64,000 nucleotides of DNA, taken from contig NC_068938.1 of assembly GCF_016801865.2 (NCBI RefSeq), positions 14,604,746-14,668,745 on the forward strand. Direction: 5' to 3'. Each line of letters starts with the position of its first letter. Position 1 is the first letter of the stretch. The notes beneath the pieces were generated by a model. The model searched no databases. It saw only the letters and a program-made list of their open reading frames with translations, and had not been told where the DNA came from. The stretch comes from Culex pipiens pallens (lineage: Eukaryota; Arthropoda; Insecta; Diptera; Culicidae). Below are positions 11,248-21,148 of this stretch, one piece after another. The position numbers and the translations under genes are program-made.

Positions 11248-13320
11248 ATAAAAATGTTTAAATGTTTAAATGTTTAAATGTTTAAATGTTTAAATGTTTA
11301 AATGTTGAAATGTTTAAATGTTTAAATGTTTAAATGTTTAAATGTTTAAATGTTTAAATGTTTAAATGTTTAAATGTTTAAATGTTTAAATGTTTAAATG
11401 TTTAAATGTTAAAATGTTTAAATGTTTAAATGTTTAAATGTTTAAATGTTTAAATGTTTAAATGTTTAAATGTTTAAATGTTTAAATGTTTAAATGTTTA
11501 AATGTTTAAATGTTTAAATGTTTAAATGTTTAAATGTTTAAATGTTTAAATGTTTAAATGTTTAAATGTTTAAATGTTTAAATGTTTAAATGTTTAAATG
11601 TTTAAATGTTTAAATGTTTAAATGTTTAAATGTTTAAATGTTTAAATGTTTGAATGTTTAAATGTTTAAATGTTTAAATGTTTAAATGTTTAAATGTTTA
11701 AATGTTTAAATGTTTAAATGTTTAAATGTTTAAATGTTTAAATGTTTAAATGTTGAAATGTTTAAATGTTTAAATGTTTAAATGTTTAAATGTTTAAATG
11801 TATAAATGTTTAAATGTTTAAATGTTTAAATGTTTAAATGTTTAAATGTTTAAATGTTTAAATGTTTAAATGTTTAAATGTTTAAATGTTTAAATGTTTA
11901 AATGTTTAAATGTTTAAATGTTTAAATGTTTAAATGTTTAAATGTTTAAATGTTTAAATGTTTAAATGTTTAAATGTTTAAATGTTTAAATGTTTAAATG
12001 TTTAAATGGTTAAATGTTTAAATGTTTAAATGTTTAAATATTGAAATGTTTAAATGTTTAAATGTTTAAATATTTAAATGTTTAAATGTTTAAATGTTTA
12101 AATGTTTAAATATTTAAATGTTTAAATGTTTAAATGTTTAAATGTTTAAATGTTTAAATGTTTAAATGTTAAAATGTTTAAATGTTTAAATGTTTAAATG
12201 TTTAAATGTTTAAATGTTTAAATGTTTAAATGTTTAAATGTTTAAATGTTTAAATGTTTAAATGTTTAAATGTTTAAATGTTTAAATGTTTAAATGTTTA
12301 AATGTTTAAATGTTTAAATGTTTAAATGTTTAAATGTTTAAATGTTTAAATGTTTAAATGTTTAAATGTTTAAATGTTTAAATGTTTAAATGTTTAAATG
12401 TTTAAATATTGAAATGTTTAAATGTTTAAATGTTTAAATATTTAAATGTTTAAATGTTTAAATGTTTAAATGTTTAAATGTTTAAATGTTTAAATGTTTA
12501 AATGTTTAAATGTTTAAATGTTTAAATGTTTAAATGTTTAAATGTTTAAATGTTTAAATGTTTAAATGTTTAAATGTTTAAATGTTTAAATGTTTAAATG
12601 TTTAAATGTTTAAATGTTTAAATGTTGAAATGTTTAAATGTTTAAATGTTTAAATGTTTAAATGTTTAAATGTTTAAATGTTGAAATGTTTAAATGTTTA
12701 AATGTTTAAATGTTTAAATGTTTAAATGTTTAAATGTTTAAATGTTTAAATGTTTAAATGTTTAAATGTTTAAATGTTTAAATGTTTAAATGTTTAAATG
12801 TTTAAATGTTTAAATGTTTAAATGTTTAAATGTTTAAATGTTTAAATGTTTAAATGTTTAAATGTTTAAATGTTTAAATGTTTAAATGTTTAAATGTTTA
12901 AATGTTGAAATGTTTAAATGTTTAAATGTTTAAATGTTTATTTTAATATTTTAATATTTTAATATTTTAATATTTTAATATTTTAATATTTTAATATTTT
13001 AATATTTTAATATTTTAATATTTTAATATTTTAATATTTTAATATTTTAATATTTAATATTTTAATATTTTAATATTTTAATATTTTAATATTTTAATAT
13101 TTTAATATTTTAATATTTTAATATTTTAATATTTTAATATTTTAATATTTTAATATTTTAATATTTTAATATTTTAATATTTTAATATTTTAATATTTTA
13201 ATATTTTAATATTTTAATATTTTAATATTTTAATATTTTAATATTTTAATATTTTAATATTTTAATATTTTAATATTTTAATATTTTAATATTTTAATAT
13301 TTTAATATTTTAATATTTTT
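11248..13320. repeat. 2.1-kb tandem satellite of 8-bp units (TTTAAATG, then TTTTAATA)
   Basis: About 1.69 kb of TTTAAATG repeats (11248 to about 12938) joins abruptly to about 0.38 kb of TTTTAATA repeats. Scattered single-base variants occur (TTGAAATG, TTAAAATG, TTTAAATA), some recurring at intervals, which suggests amplification of larger blocks. The period is 8 bp in both parts, as in the larger array upstream. Confidence 0.95.
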
Positions 13321-13776
13321 AAATTTTTTTATTTTTAATACTTTTATTATATGATTCGCATTATTTAAAAAAATCGTTCAAAAAAAGTTCACACTATGCA
13401 ACTATAACATTACAATGAAACTTACTGTAACAAAAAATTGGAAAAAAATGCGTTATGAGATTTCCAATAACAAAACCATAATATTTGCTGTATTCATGAA
13501 ATGTACAGTAGTTTTATTGTTTCAATTTATAACATTTCCAATAACAAAACCATGAAATTTGCTGTAACCATGAAATCTACAATAACTTTATCGTCATTCC
13601 AATGAAGTTAAAAAAAATCAACCATAAACTTACCATAAATATTATAATATCTATTGTAACTTCATGGTTTTGACAATATAAATCATCATATAATTTTATT
13701 CGGGTTATGGTTTTGTATAGTGCCGTAACTATATGATAATGGTTAAGTATGTGGTAACTACATCTCTTTTAGTAGT
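13321..13776. other. AT-rich flank between satellite and BEL element
   Basis: No gene. Phrases such as ACCATGAAATCTACAATAAC are near-inverted matches to the segment at 4130-4200, so this may be the other subterminal part of the same host element. It ends with the GTAGT target duplication of the BEL insertion (13772-13776). Confidence 0.4.
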
Positions 13777-13988
13777 TGTTCGATGAGATCGAACGCACAC
13801 TACTACAGAAACAAAACTGCGCTACCTTTTGAATTGTATTCTTTGATTTCTTTCTTGCGCACACTTAGCTTTAGAATAAAACGCTCATTGTCTAGCTCGT
13901 AACCGTACGATTCGCACGCGTCTTTCATTCCGGCCGAAATCGAAGGAAAAATACGAACTTAAAATACAGTCCACTAGAACAATCTACA
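13777..13988 (+). repeat. BEL 5' LTR
   Basis: 212-bp repeat starting TGTTCGATGAGATCGAAC (itself a small inverted repeat) and ending ACAATCTACA. It includes AGAATAAAAC, a likely poly(A) signal. The primer-binding region should follow at about 13989; I did not identify the tRNA. Confidence 0.9.
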
Positions 13989-14191
13989 TAAATTTCTGGT
14001 CCTTCTGTGCCGAATGAAGTAGTGAACCGGTTAAAGTTACGGGAAAGTGGATTTTCGACGGAAAATCGCGAAAATGAGCATTCGGTTCGGCTAAAGTGTC
14101 GGTCGAGTGTAGCGGCGCCATCTTGAATTCGCGAGAGCCCGCTTCAGTGAAAAAAAAAAAAAAAAGATCAGTGTTCCCAGCATGGAAAACG

Positions 14192-17100
14192 ATGCACCAG
14201 CCTCGCGCTCGGGAAACTGAGGAACAAAAGGAAGAAAAGAAGACGTTCTACAGCCCCATCAGGGAGCAGATTTTGGAACACAAGCGAAAAGAGCTGAAAA
14301 GGAAGATGGAAGAAAAAGTGAAAGCTCTCGTCCGTCAGCGAGGGGCAGTGAAGTCGAAATTGACGCGCATCAGCACGGCTTTGGTCGACGTAGTGGAGGG
14401 AAGGCAAAATCCTAACCTCAAAAACATTCCGTTTTTGCGTCAAAACTCGAAAAATGTGGACGCTTGTTATCGTGAGTACAACACTATCCAAAATGAAATT
14501 GTCGCGTTGCCCCTCTCTGACGATGCGAGAACGGAACAAGAGAACCGTTACATTGAGTTCGAGCACCTGTACAACGAGGTCAGCATCAAGCTGGAGACCT
14601 TGTTAGAAACCGCCGTCAAACGGGAGCAGCGCCTGTCGTTGGCGTCGGCGAATCAGCTCGTCCCGGCGAATGCGGCTGCCGCTGTGGTCCAGCCACCGCC
14701 GTTGAGTGTTCCGCTTCCGAGTTTTGATGGAAACTACGAGAATTGGAAGTCCTTCAAGTGTATGTTCACGACGATCATGGCGCGCTACCAGACGGAGTCT
14801 CCGGCTATCAAACTCTATCACCTCAAGGATTGTATGAAGGGAAAGGCGATGGGGTTCATCGATGAGGAGACCATTAAAAACAATGATTATGATGCTGCCT
14901 GGGCCAGTCTGGAGGAGAGATTCGAGGACAACCGCCTCATCATCGATAAACATATTGAGGCGCTCTTCAACCTGCCCAAGATCACCAAGGAGAGTGCCGA
15001 AGAACTCCGGAAGCTACTGGATACGTGCACCAAGAACGTGAACGCCCTCAAGAATTTGGACCTACCAGTCGTGGGACTAGGAGAACAGATGCTGCTCAAC
15101 GTTCTGTCTGCCAAGATGGACAAAGACACCAGGAAGACCTGGGAGACTCGCCAGAAAGCTGGTCAGCTTCCAGCGTACGCAGCGACGATCGCCTTTCTCA
15201 AGGAACGCTGCAAGATTCTGGAGAAGATCGAGGTCAACACGAAGTCAAACTCGGAAGCGACGAAGCCATCCCGTGCGGTGGCTAGAAGCAACACGTTGGT
15301 GTCAACGACGGAGCAAAAGTGTGCAGTGTGTAAAAGTGACCACGAGTTGTGGAAGTGTGATCAGTTCAAGAACTACAGTGCCAAAGAAAAGTACAGTGTT
15401 TTGAGAAAAAGTGGTTCCTGTTACAACTGCCTACAGCGTGGACACCGCCTCAGCGAGTGTTCATCGAGTTCCTGCCAGAAGTGTGGCAAACGCCACCACA
15501 CTCTGCTGCACGTCGGAGACAAGAAGCCGGCAGATCCGTCGTCCAAGAACGAAGAAGCGGATTTGTGCCGGTCGAAAGAGCCGCAGGTTCGGACGGAACA
15601 GGCAACTGGTTCTAGCAGCACCCGATCGGAGACGACCGCAACGCTTTGTGCCCAGGTCGAGAGATCCGTGAACGTCACGCTCCTGTCAACTGCCGTCGTC
15701 CTGGCCTACGGCAGTGGAGGCGTCAGCTATCCGTGCAGAGTCCTCCTAGACTCAGCGTCCCAAACGCACTTCGTGACTGAACAGTTCGCAAAATTACTCG
15801 CTCTCGAAAGACAACCCGCCAGTTTCCTCGTCTGCGGATTGAACGGTTCGGACACGCGCATTCGATCCAAGATCGAAGTCCGTATCAAGTCACGAGTCAA
15901 CGAATTCAGCTTGGCACTCGAGACGCTCATCGCACCGAAGATCACCGGGGAACTACCGTCCTACTCAATCGACGTTCGCAAGTGGCCGCTCCCGCCAGGG
16001 ACCGAACTCGCGGACCCTGTGTTCTTCAAGCGTAACAAAATCGACATGCTGATCGGTGCGGATGTTTTCTGGGACCTCATCAAGAGCGAGCAAATCGAGA
16101 TGGGGCCGAACTTGCCAACGCTGCGTGACACGAAACTTGGCTGGATCGTCGGAGGATCGGTGTCCAGTGCAAGTCCAGCGAAACTACGAACCCTCTGCAC
16201 TGTGACTGAGAATGACCGCCTCAGCGACATCCTCAAGCAGTTCTGGACGATCGAAGGCAGCGACGAGCTGCTGGCCCCCGGACCCGGCGACACGGCATCG
16301 AATGCCGAATGCCTTGAGCATTTTCGCCGTACTCACCAGAGGGACGGCGAAGGACGATACATCGTCAGACTCCCGTTCAACGAGCGGAAGAACCAGTTGG
16401 GCGATTCGAAGCAGATGGCCATGAAACGCTTCCTGACCGTCGAGCGGCGACTCGACAGAGAACCGGAACTCAAACAACAGTACGCTGCATTCATGCAGGA
16501 ATACGAGAACCTGGGCCATATGCGTGAAGTCCGCACGGAAGATGCAGATAACGGTGGACCGGCGTATTATCTCCCGCACCACTGTGTCATCAAACCGACG
16601 AGCACGACGACCAAGCTGCGGGTGGTGTTCGATGGCTCCGCCAGGACCACGTCCGGCGTCTCACTAAACGATGCCCTGATGACCGGACCGACCGTCCAAA
16701 ACGATCTGATGGCGATACTCCTGAACTTCCGGTGCTACCGGTTCGCGCTTACCCTGGACATCCCAAAAATGTATCGCCAAGTGAGGATCAACCCCGACGA
16801 CGCACGATTTCAGCGAGTGTTTTGGAGAGACGACAAGAACCAGCCGCTGAAGATCTTCGATTTGCTGACCGTAACGTACGGTCTCGCCTCGTCACCGTTC
16901 CAAGCAACGATGACCCTGAACCAGCTCGCCGACGACCACGGAGCAGAATTTCCACGCGCTGCCGCTGTGTTACAAAGCTCTTGCTACATCGACGACGTTT
17001 TGACGGGTGCGCAGTCTCTGGACGACGCACTTCAACTGCAACGAGAGATCGTCGGGTTGCTGCGATGCGGTGGTTTCGCCGCACACAAGTGGTGCTCAAA

Positions 17101-19600
17101 CGCGCCCTCGATTCTGGAAGCCATTCCGGAAGCACAACAAGGAGCCAAACTGAACGTTGCTGAGCTCGATTTGAACGCCCTCGTAAAAACACTCGGAGTT
17201 GCCTGGCAACCGGCGAGCGACACGTTCTCTTTCGACGTGGTGGAGTTCGAGCCAGCTAGCAACGAGCGACTCACTAGGCGGAAGGTCGCCAGCCAGGTTG
17301 CTAAGATCTTCGACCCGCTAGGGTTCATCGGGCCGGTCCTGACCGCGGCCAAATTGATCCTGCGCGGAGTGGGGTCTCTCAAGACGGACTGGGACGAACT
17401 CGTTCCCCCGAACATGGGTCGACAATGGCAGTCATTCCGGCGTGAGCTGCCGGTTCTGAAGAAACTCCGCCTACCGAGGTGGATTCTCTACAAGGAGATG
17501 CAGTTCGTGGAGCTGCACGGGTACTGCGACGCGTCGGACCAAGCCTACGGCGCCTGCATCTACACTAGGTTGACTCGACTGGACGGATCGACCGTCATGA
17601 AGCTGGTATGCAGCAAGTCGAGATTGCTCCCCAAGGCCACCAAGAAGAAGAAAGAGATTTCAACACCGCGCGGCGAACTGCTGGCGGCGCTACTGCTCGC
17701 TCGTTTGGTAACCAAGGTGCTGTCGTCGACAAGTACGACGTTCGCTTCAGTCAACTTGTGGAGCGACTCCCAAATCGTACTCAGCTGGATTCGAAAGCCA
17801 CCGCAACATCTGCAGTTGTTTGTGGCCAATCGAGTAGCAGAAATTCAGCGACTGACTGGAGCTTTTCGCTGGGGCTATATTTGCACTGACTCCAATCCTG
17901 CTGATTTGATTTCCCGAGGCACAACTCCGAACAAGCTGCTGAAGAGCCCCATCTGGTGGGATGGCCCGCCTGCAGTGCCGACGACAACTGACGCCGGACC
18001 GATGATTCCCGATGAAAGACTCCCAGAACTGAAATCAGCGGTTGCGCTCGCTTTGACAGCTGTTGAACGATTGAAAGCCTTCGACGACGTGAGCGACTTC
18101 TTCAAGCTGCGACGCGCCATGGCCTACGTCGCTCGATTTGCAGAGTTCATCATTTCAAAGCGCAAGAAGGTGACCAAGGGGTGGCTCACTGGTAAGGAGA
18201 TCAAGCGTGCGGAAGGAATTATCGTGAAGCTGGTTCAAGCCGAGGCGTTCCACACCGAGATTGCTGCACTACTGGACGACAAGAGAGCACGGCACCGGCT
18301 GTGCGGACTCAACCCGTTCCTTGACGTCGATGGCCTCCTGCGGGTCGGTGGGCGCATCAAACACGCCTTCATCCCGTACGACAGTCGCCATCAGATGGTG
18401 TTGCCGGCCAAGCATCCGGTAACCGAGCTCCTCATTCGGCACCTGCACGAGGAGAACTTGCACCTCGGCCAACGGGGACTTCTCGCCGTCGTCAGACAGA
18501 GGTTCTGGCCGCTCAATGTGAAGACGACGATCAGGAAGGTGGTCCGCAGCTGCATCACCTGTTTCCGGGTCAACCCAACGAAGACGTCGCAGCTGATGGG
18601 GGATTTGCCCTCATACCGAGTCCAGCCAGCACCAACGTTCGCCAGAACCGGAATCGATTTTGCTGGCCCGTTCTGGATCAAATCCAACGCTGCTGTGAGG
18701 AAACCAACGATAACGAAGGGATACGTCTGTCTCTTCGTTTGCCTGTGTACAAGAGCTATCCACCTAGAGCTTGTATCAAACCTTTCGTCCGACGCCTTCC
18801 TCGCTGCGCTGCGGCGCATGGCGAGCCGTCGTGGTGTGCCCAGCACCATTCTCTCGGACAACGGAACCAACCTGGTTGGTGGCAACAACGAACTTGAAGA
18901 GTTGGCTCGTCTCTTCCAGAATGAGCTACACCAGAAGAACCTGGACAGTTTCTGCAGCAGCAAGAATATCGAGTGGCGATTCATCCCTCCCCGCAGCCCA
19001 CACTTTGGAGGAATTTGGGAGGCTGGGGTGAAGTCGATGAAATACCACCTCAAGCGGATCGTTGGAGAGCGCCGACTCACCTTCGAAGAACTTTACACGA
19101 CTCTCACCCAAATCGAAGCAGTGCTCAACTCGCGGCCGTTAACGCAATCGTCGGACGACCCGAATGACTTCACTGCCATCACCCCGGCCCACTTTTTGAT
19201 TGGGAGAGAGTTACAAGCAATTCCTGAACCGTCGTACCTCGCCCTGAAGGAATCCACGCTATCCAGGTGGCAACTGGTCCAGACGCTGCAACAACATTTC
19301 TGGAAGAGGTGGACGAAGGAGTACCTTCCAGAATTACAGAACCGCCAAAAGTGGTACAAGAAAACGACGATCAAGCCGGGTGCCCTGGTGCTGATCATCG
19401 ACCGCAACACGCCACCGATGCAGTGGCCTCTCGCTCGGATTGTGGCGCTGCATCCGGGAAAGGACAACGTGACCAGAGTCGTGACGCTGAGGACGCCTAA
19501 GGGAGAGCTGAAGCGTGCAGTGCACGAGATTTGTCTTCTACCGTTGGACCAGGAGGTCCAGCCGGAGGAGCGACTGGAGGAGCAGCTGGCGAAGAATTGA
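14192..19600 (+). CDS. BEL/Pao gag-pol polyprotein
   Basis: Single frame of 1,802 residues from the first in-frame ATG (14192). The frame is open from 14096, but that part starts at GTG, and two short upstream ATGs (14074 and 14182) lie in other frames. Domains in order: charged helical N-terminus (1-150); DUF1759 gag-like region (about 175-330); zinc knuckles with CAVC, CYNC and CQKC starts (376-440); aspartic protease of the DUF1758 type with a DSAS active site near 519; reverse transcriptase (about 780-960) with YIDD at 932-935; Peptidase_A17/RNase H-like region with YCDASD near 1110; integrase zinc-binding H2C2 region (1415-1455); and integrase core with D near 1488, D near 1555 and E near 1609. 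It closes with the DUF5641 C-terminal domain (about 1690-1785). All catalytic residues I could check are present and there is no frameshift. It should make the particle and the enzymes for reverse transcription and integration. Confidence 0.95.
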   Translation: MHQPRARETEEQKEEKKTFYSPIREQILEHKRKELKRKMEEKVKALVRQRGAVKSKLTRISTALVDVVEGRQNPNLKNIPFLRQNSKNVDACYREYNTIQNEIVALPLSDDARTEQENRYIEFEHLYNEVSIKLETLLETAVKREQRLSLASANQLVPANAAAAVVQPPPLSVPLPSFDGNYENWKSFKCMFTTIMARYQTESPAIKLYHLKDCMKGKAMGFIDEETIKNNDYDAAWASLEERFEDNRLIIDKHIEALFNLPKITKESAEELRKLLDTCTKNVNALKNLDLPVVGLGEQMLLNVLSAKMDKDTRKTWETRQKAGQLPAYAATIAFLKERCKILEKIEVNTKSNSEATKPSRAVARSNTLVSTTEQKCAVCKSDHELWKCDQFKNYSAKEKYSVLRKSGSCYNCLQRGHRLSECSSSSCQKCGKRHHTLLHVGDKKPADPSSKNEEADLCRSKEPQVRTEQATGSSSTRSETTATLCAQVERSVNVTLLSTAVVLAYGSGGVSYPCRVLLDSASQTHFVTEQFAKLLALERQPASFLVCGLNGSDTRIRSKIEVRIKSRVNEFSLALETLIAPKITGELPSYSIDVRKWPLPPGTELADPVFFKRNKIDMLIGADVFWDLIKSEQIEMGPNLPTLRDTKLGWIVGGSVSSASPAKLRTLCTVTENDRLSDILKQFWTIEGSDELLAPGPGDTASNAECLEHFRRTHQRDGEGRYIVRLPFNERKNQLGDSKQMAMKRFLTVERRLDREPELKQQYAAFMQEYENLGHMREVRTEDADNGGPAYYLPHHCVIKPTSTTTKLRVVFDGSARTTSGVSLNDALMTGPTVQNDLMAILLNFRCYRFALTLDIPKMYRQVRINPDDARFQRVFWRDDKNQPLKIFDLLTVTYGLASSPFQATMTLNQLADDHGAEFPRAAAVLQSSCYIDDVLTGAQSLDDALQLQREIVGLLRCGGFAAHKWCSNAPSILEAIPEAQQGAKLNVAELDLNALVKTLGVAWQPASDTFSFDVVEFEPASNERLTRRKVASQVAKIFDPLGFIGPVLTAAKLILRGVGSLKTDWDELVPPNMGRQWQSFRRELPVLKKLRLPRWILYKEMQFVELHGYCDASDQAYGACIYTRLTRLDGSTVMKLVCSKSRLLPKATKKKKEISTPRGELLAALLLARLVTKVLSSTSTTFASVNLWSDSQIVLSWIRKPPQHLQLFVANRVAEIQRLTGAFRWGYICTDSNPADLISRGTTPNKLLKSPIWWDGPPAVPTTTDAGPMIPDERLPELKSAVALALTAVERLKAFDDVSDFFKLRRAMAYVARFAEFIISKRKKVTKGWLTGKEIKRAEGIIVKLVQAEAFHTEIAALLDDKRARHRLCGLNPFLDVDGLLRVGGRIKHAFIPYDSRHQMVLPAKHPVTELLIRHLHEENLHLGQRGLLAVVRQRFWPLNVKTTIRKVVRSCITCFRVNPTKTSQLMGDLPSYRVQPAPTFARTGIDFAGPFWIKSNAAVRKPTITKGYVCLFVCLCTRAIHLELVSNLSSDAFLAALRRMASRRGVPSTILSDNGTNLVGGNNELEELARLFQNELHQKNLDSFCSSKNIEWRFIPPRSPHFGGIWEAGVKSMKYHLKRIVGERRLTFEELYTTLTQIEAVLNSRPLTQSSDDPNDFTAITPAHFLIGRELQAIPEPSYLALKESTLSRWQLVQTLQQHFWKRWTKEYLPELQNRQKWYKKTTIKPGALVLIIDRNTPPMQWPLARIVALHPGKDNVTRVVTLRTPKGELKRAVHEICLLPLDQEVQPEERLEEQLAKN

Positions 19601-19628
19601 AATGGTTCATTTCAACGCCCGGGGAGAA

Positions 19629-19840
19629 TGTTCGATGAGATCGAACGCACACTACTACAGAAACAAAACTGCGCTACCTTTTGAATTGTATTCTTTGATT
19701 TCTTTCTTGCGCACACTTAGCTTTAGAATAAAACGCTCATTGTCTAGCTCGTAACCGTACGATTCGCACGCGTCTTTCATTCCGGCCGAAATCGAAGGAA
19801 AAATACGAACTTAAAATACAGTCCACTAGAACAATCTACA
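19629..19840 (+). repeat. BEL 3' LTR
   Basis: Same 212-bp sequence as the 5' LTR, with no difference seen on reading. It directly follows the GGGGAGAA purine tract and precedes the second GTAGT duplication. Confidence 0.9.
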
Positions 19841-19845
19841 GTAGT

Positions 19846-20640
19846 AATATAGTTTGGACTATTCCCCCGATGGTTTTTGATTATGCGGGTTTGCAGCGTT
19901 CACTTTCACCTTTCCGCTTTATTTTGCTTTAACTCGCGTTAACCGCGATAACTCGCTTTTTGGTTTACCTTTTGTTGCGTTCACGCATCAGACTGCTCGA
20001 TTTTTTTGACAGCGAGAACTGTCAAAAGCAAATGACAGTTCTCTTTGTCAAATGATTCGAGCAGTTTGTTTTGCTTTATTTTTAAGAAAAGTTTGCTTGG
20101 GTCCCGTTCCAGTGGTTTGAAACGGTTCCACCACTGGTTCTTGAGCCTTTCGTCAGTCTCGCGGTGGAGAAAAGCCTTCTGAGGTTGATTTTAATTAATG
20201 AATTTAATTTAATTCGATTTTAATGCAAAAAAATGGACAGCACAACTTTTACTATTGAAAAGTTATGGTCCTCTAGAAAAGAGCTGTCAAGAAAGGCCAC
20301 AAAGTTATTTTTTCAAAATTGATTTAAAAATCCATTTTAAATCTTTGTGGTCGTACAAAGGATGATTGTGCTCAAAGAAATCAGCTTTATCGATGCAAAC
20401 AATAAAATCAGCAGTTAAAGGTTAATTTTAGGACGTCCTTGGTCCTTGGCCAAGTTTGAAAAATTAGTTGATTATTTTGATAAAAAATATTTTTATTTGT
20501 TTCGAGGGGTGATTCAAACATCCCACTTTGGATTTTCCGGTCAAAGCATTTGACGCTACACTCACTGGGCTTCCCGCATAAAAAGATCCGTTAGAACTGT
20601 CAACACTGGTTGGCTACCCCAGTCAGAATAGTCGCCCCAA
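19846..20640. other. Repeat-bearing spacer between BEL and the B56 gene
   Basis: GATTATGCGGG near 19878 may close the CCCGCAT-bounded host element. Bases 19993-20064 form a hairpin: CTGCTCGA...TTGACAGCGAGAACTGTCA pairs with TGACAGTTCTC...TCGAGCAG. A diverged 3' part of the CAATTGGGT family occupies about 20200-20435. No gene. Confidence 0.5.
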
Positions 20641-21148
20641 TCTGAACGGACATCGGGGGCACGACTCACCCGCATCGTGCATTGTCGGACCGACGCCCCT
20701 CCGACCAAACTTCACCGGCAGCGAGCGGTGAGGGGAAAATCGCAACGCGACCGAAAAAAGAAAAGAAAAAAAAACGCCAGCTGTCAAGTGTCAAACGGGG
20801 AGTGTTTTTGCTTTCCCCAAAAAATTGTGCTTTCCGCGTCGAAAAACGGTCCGTTCCGATCGTCCTTTGCCGTCCCCGTGGCACGGATGTCCTTCCGGTT
20901 GGAGTGCGCCGCGTGACGAACATATTGGCGGATGCGTTTGCGTGCGTGAGTGAGTGGCAGGTCTTTTTTTTACGAGCTGATTGAACGACGACACGAACGA
21001 CGGAGCCAGAGAAGAAGCAGCAAGAAGAGGAGGGGGGACGAAGACGACGACGAACACCTACGGCAGCAGCAGCTAATCATCGCGGGTCGCGGGTTCCGGA
21101 GGAGCAGGTTTTTGCGCTGTTTGCGGAGAGGATAACGGAACGTAGCGA
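20641..21148 (+). promoter_or_regulatory. Probable promoter and 5' UTR of the B56 gene
   Basis: GC content rises here compared with the repeat DNA upstream, and several short upstream reading frames precede the start codon. An in-frame TAG at 21143 lies two codons before the ATG at 21149. No TATA box is evident. The exact transcription start cannot be seen. Confidence 0.4.

Larger units (their letters stand above)
13777..19840 (+). mobile_element. Complete BEL/Pao LTR retrotransposon
   Basis: The element is 6,064 bp with TG...CA LTRs of 212 bp at each end that look identical by eye. It is flanked by a 5-bp target duplication GTAGT (13772-13776 and 19841-19845). A purine tract GGGGAGAA sits immediately before the 3' LTR (19621-19628). 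One uninterrupted gag-pol frame fills the interior. Matching LTRs and the open frame suggest a recent, potentially active insertion. It landed inside AT-rich repeat DNA next to the satellite arrays. Confidence 0.95.
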
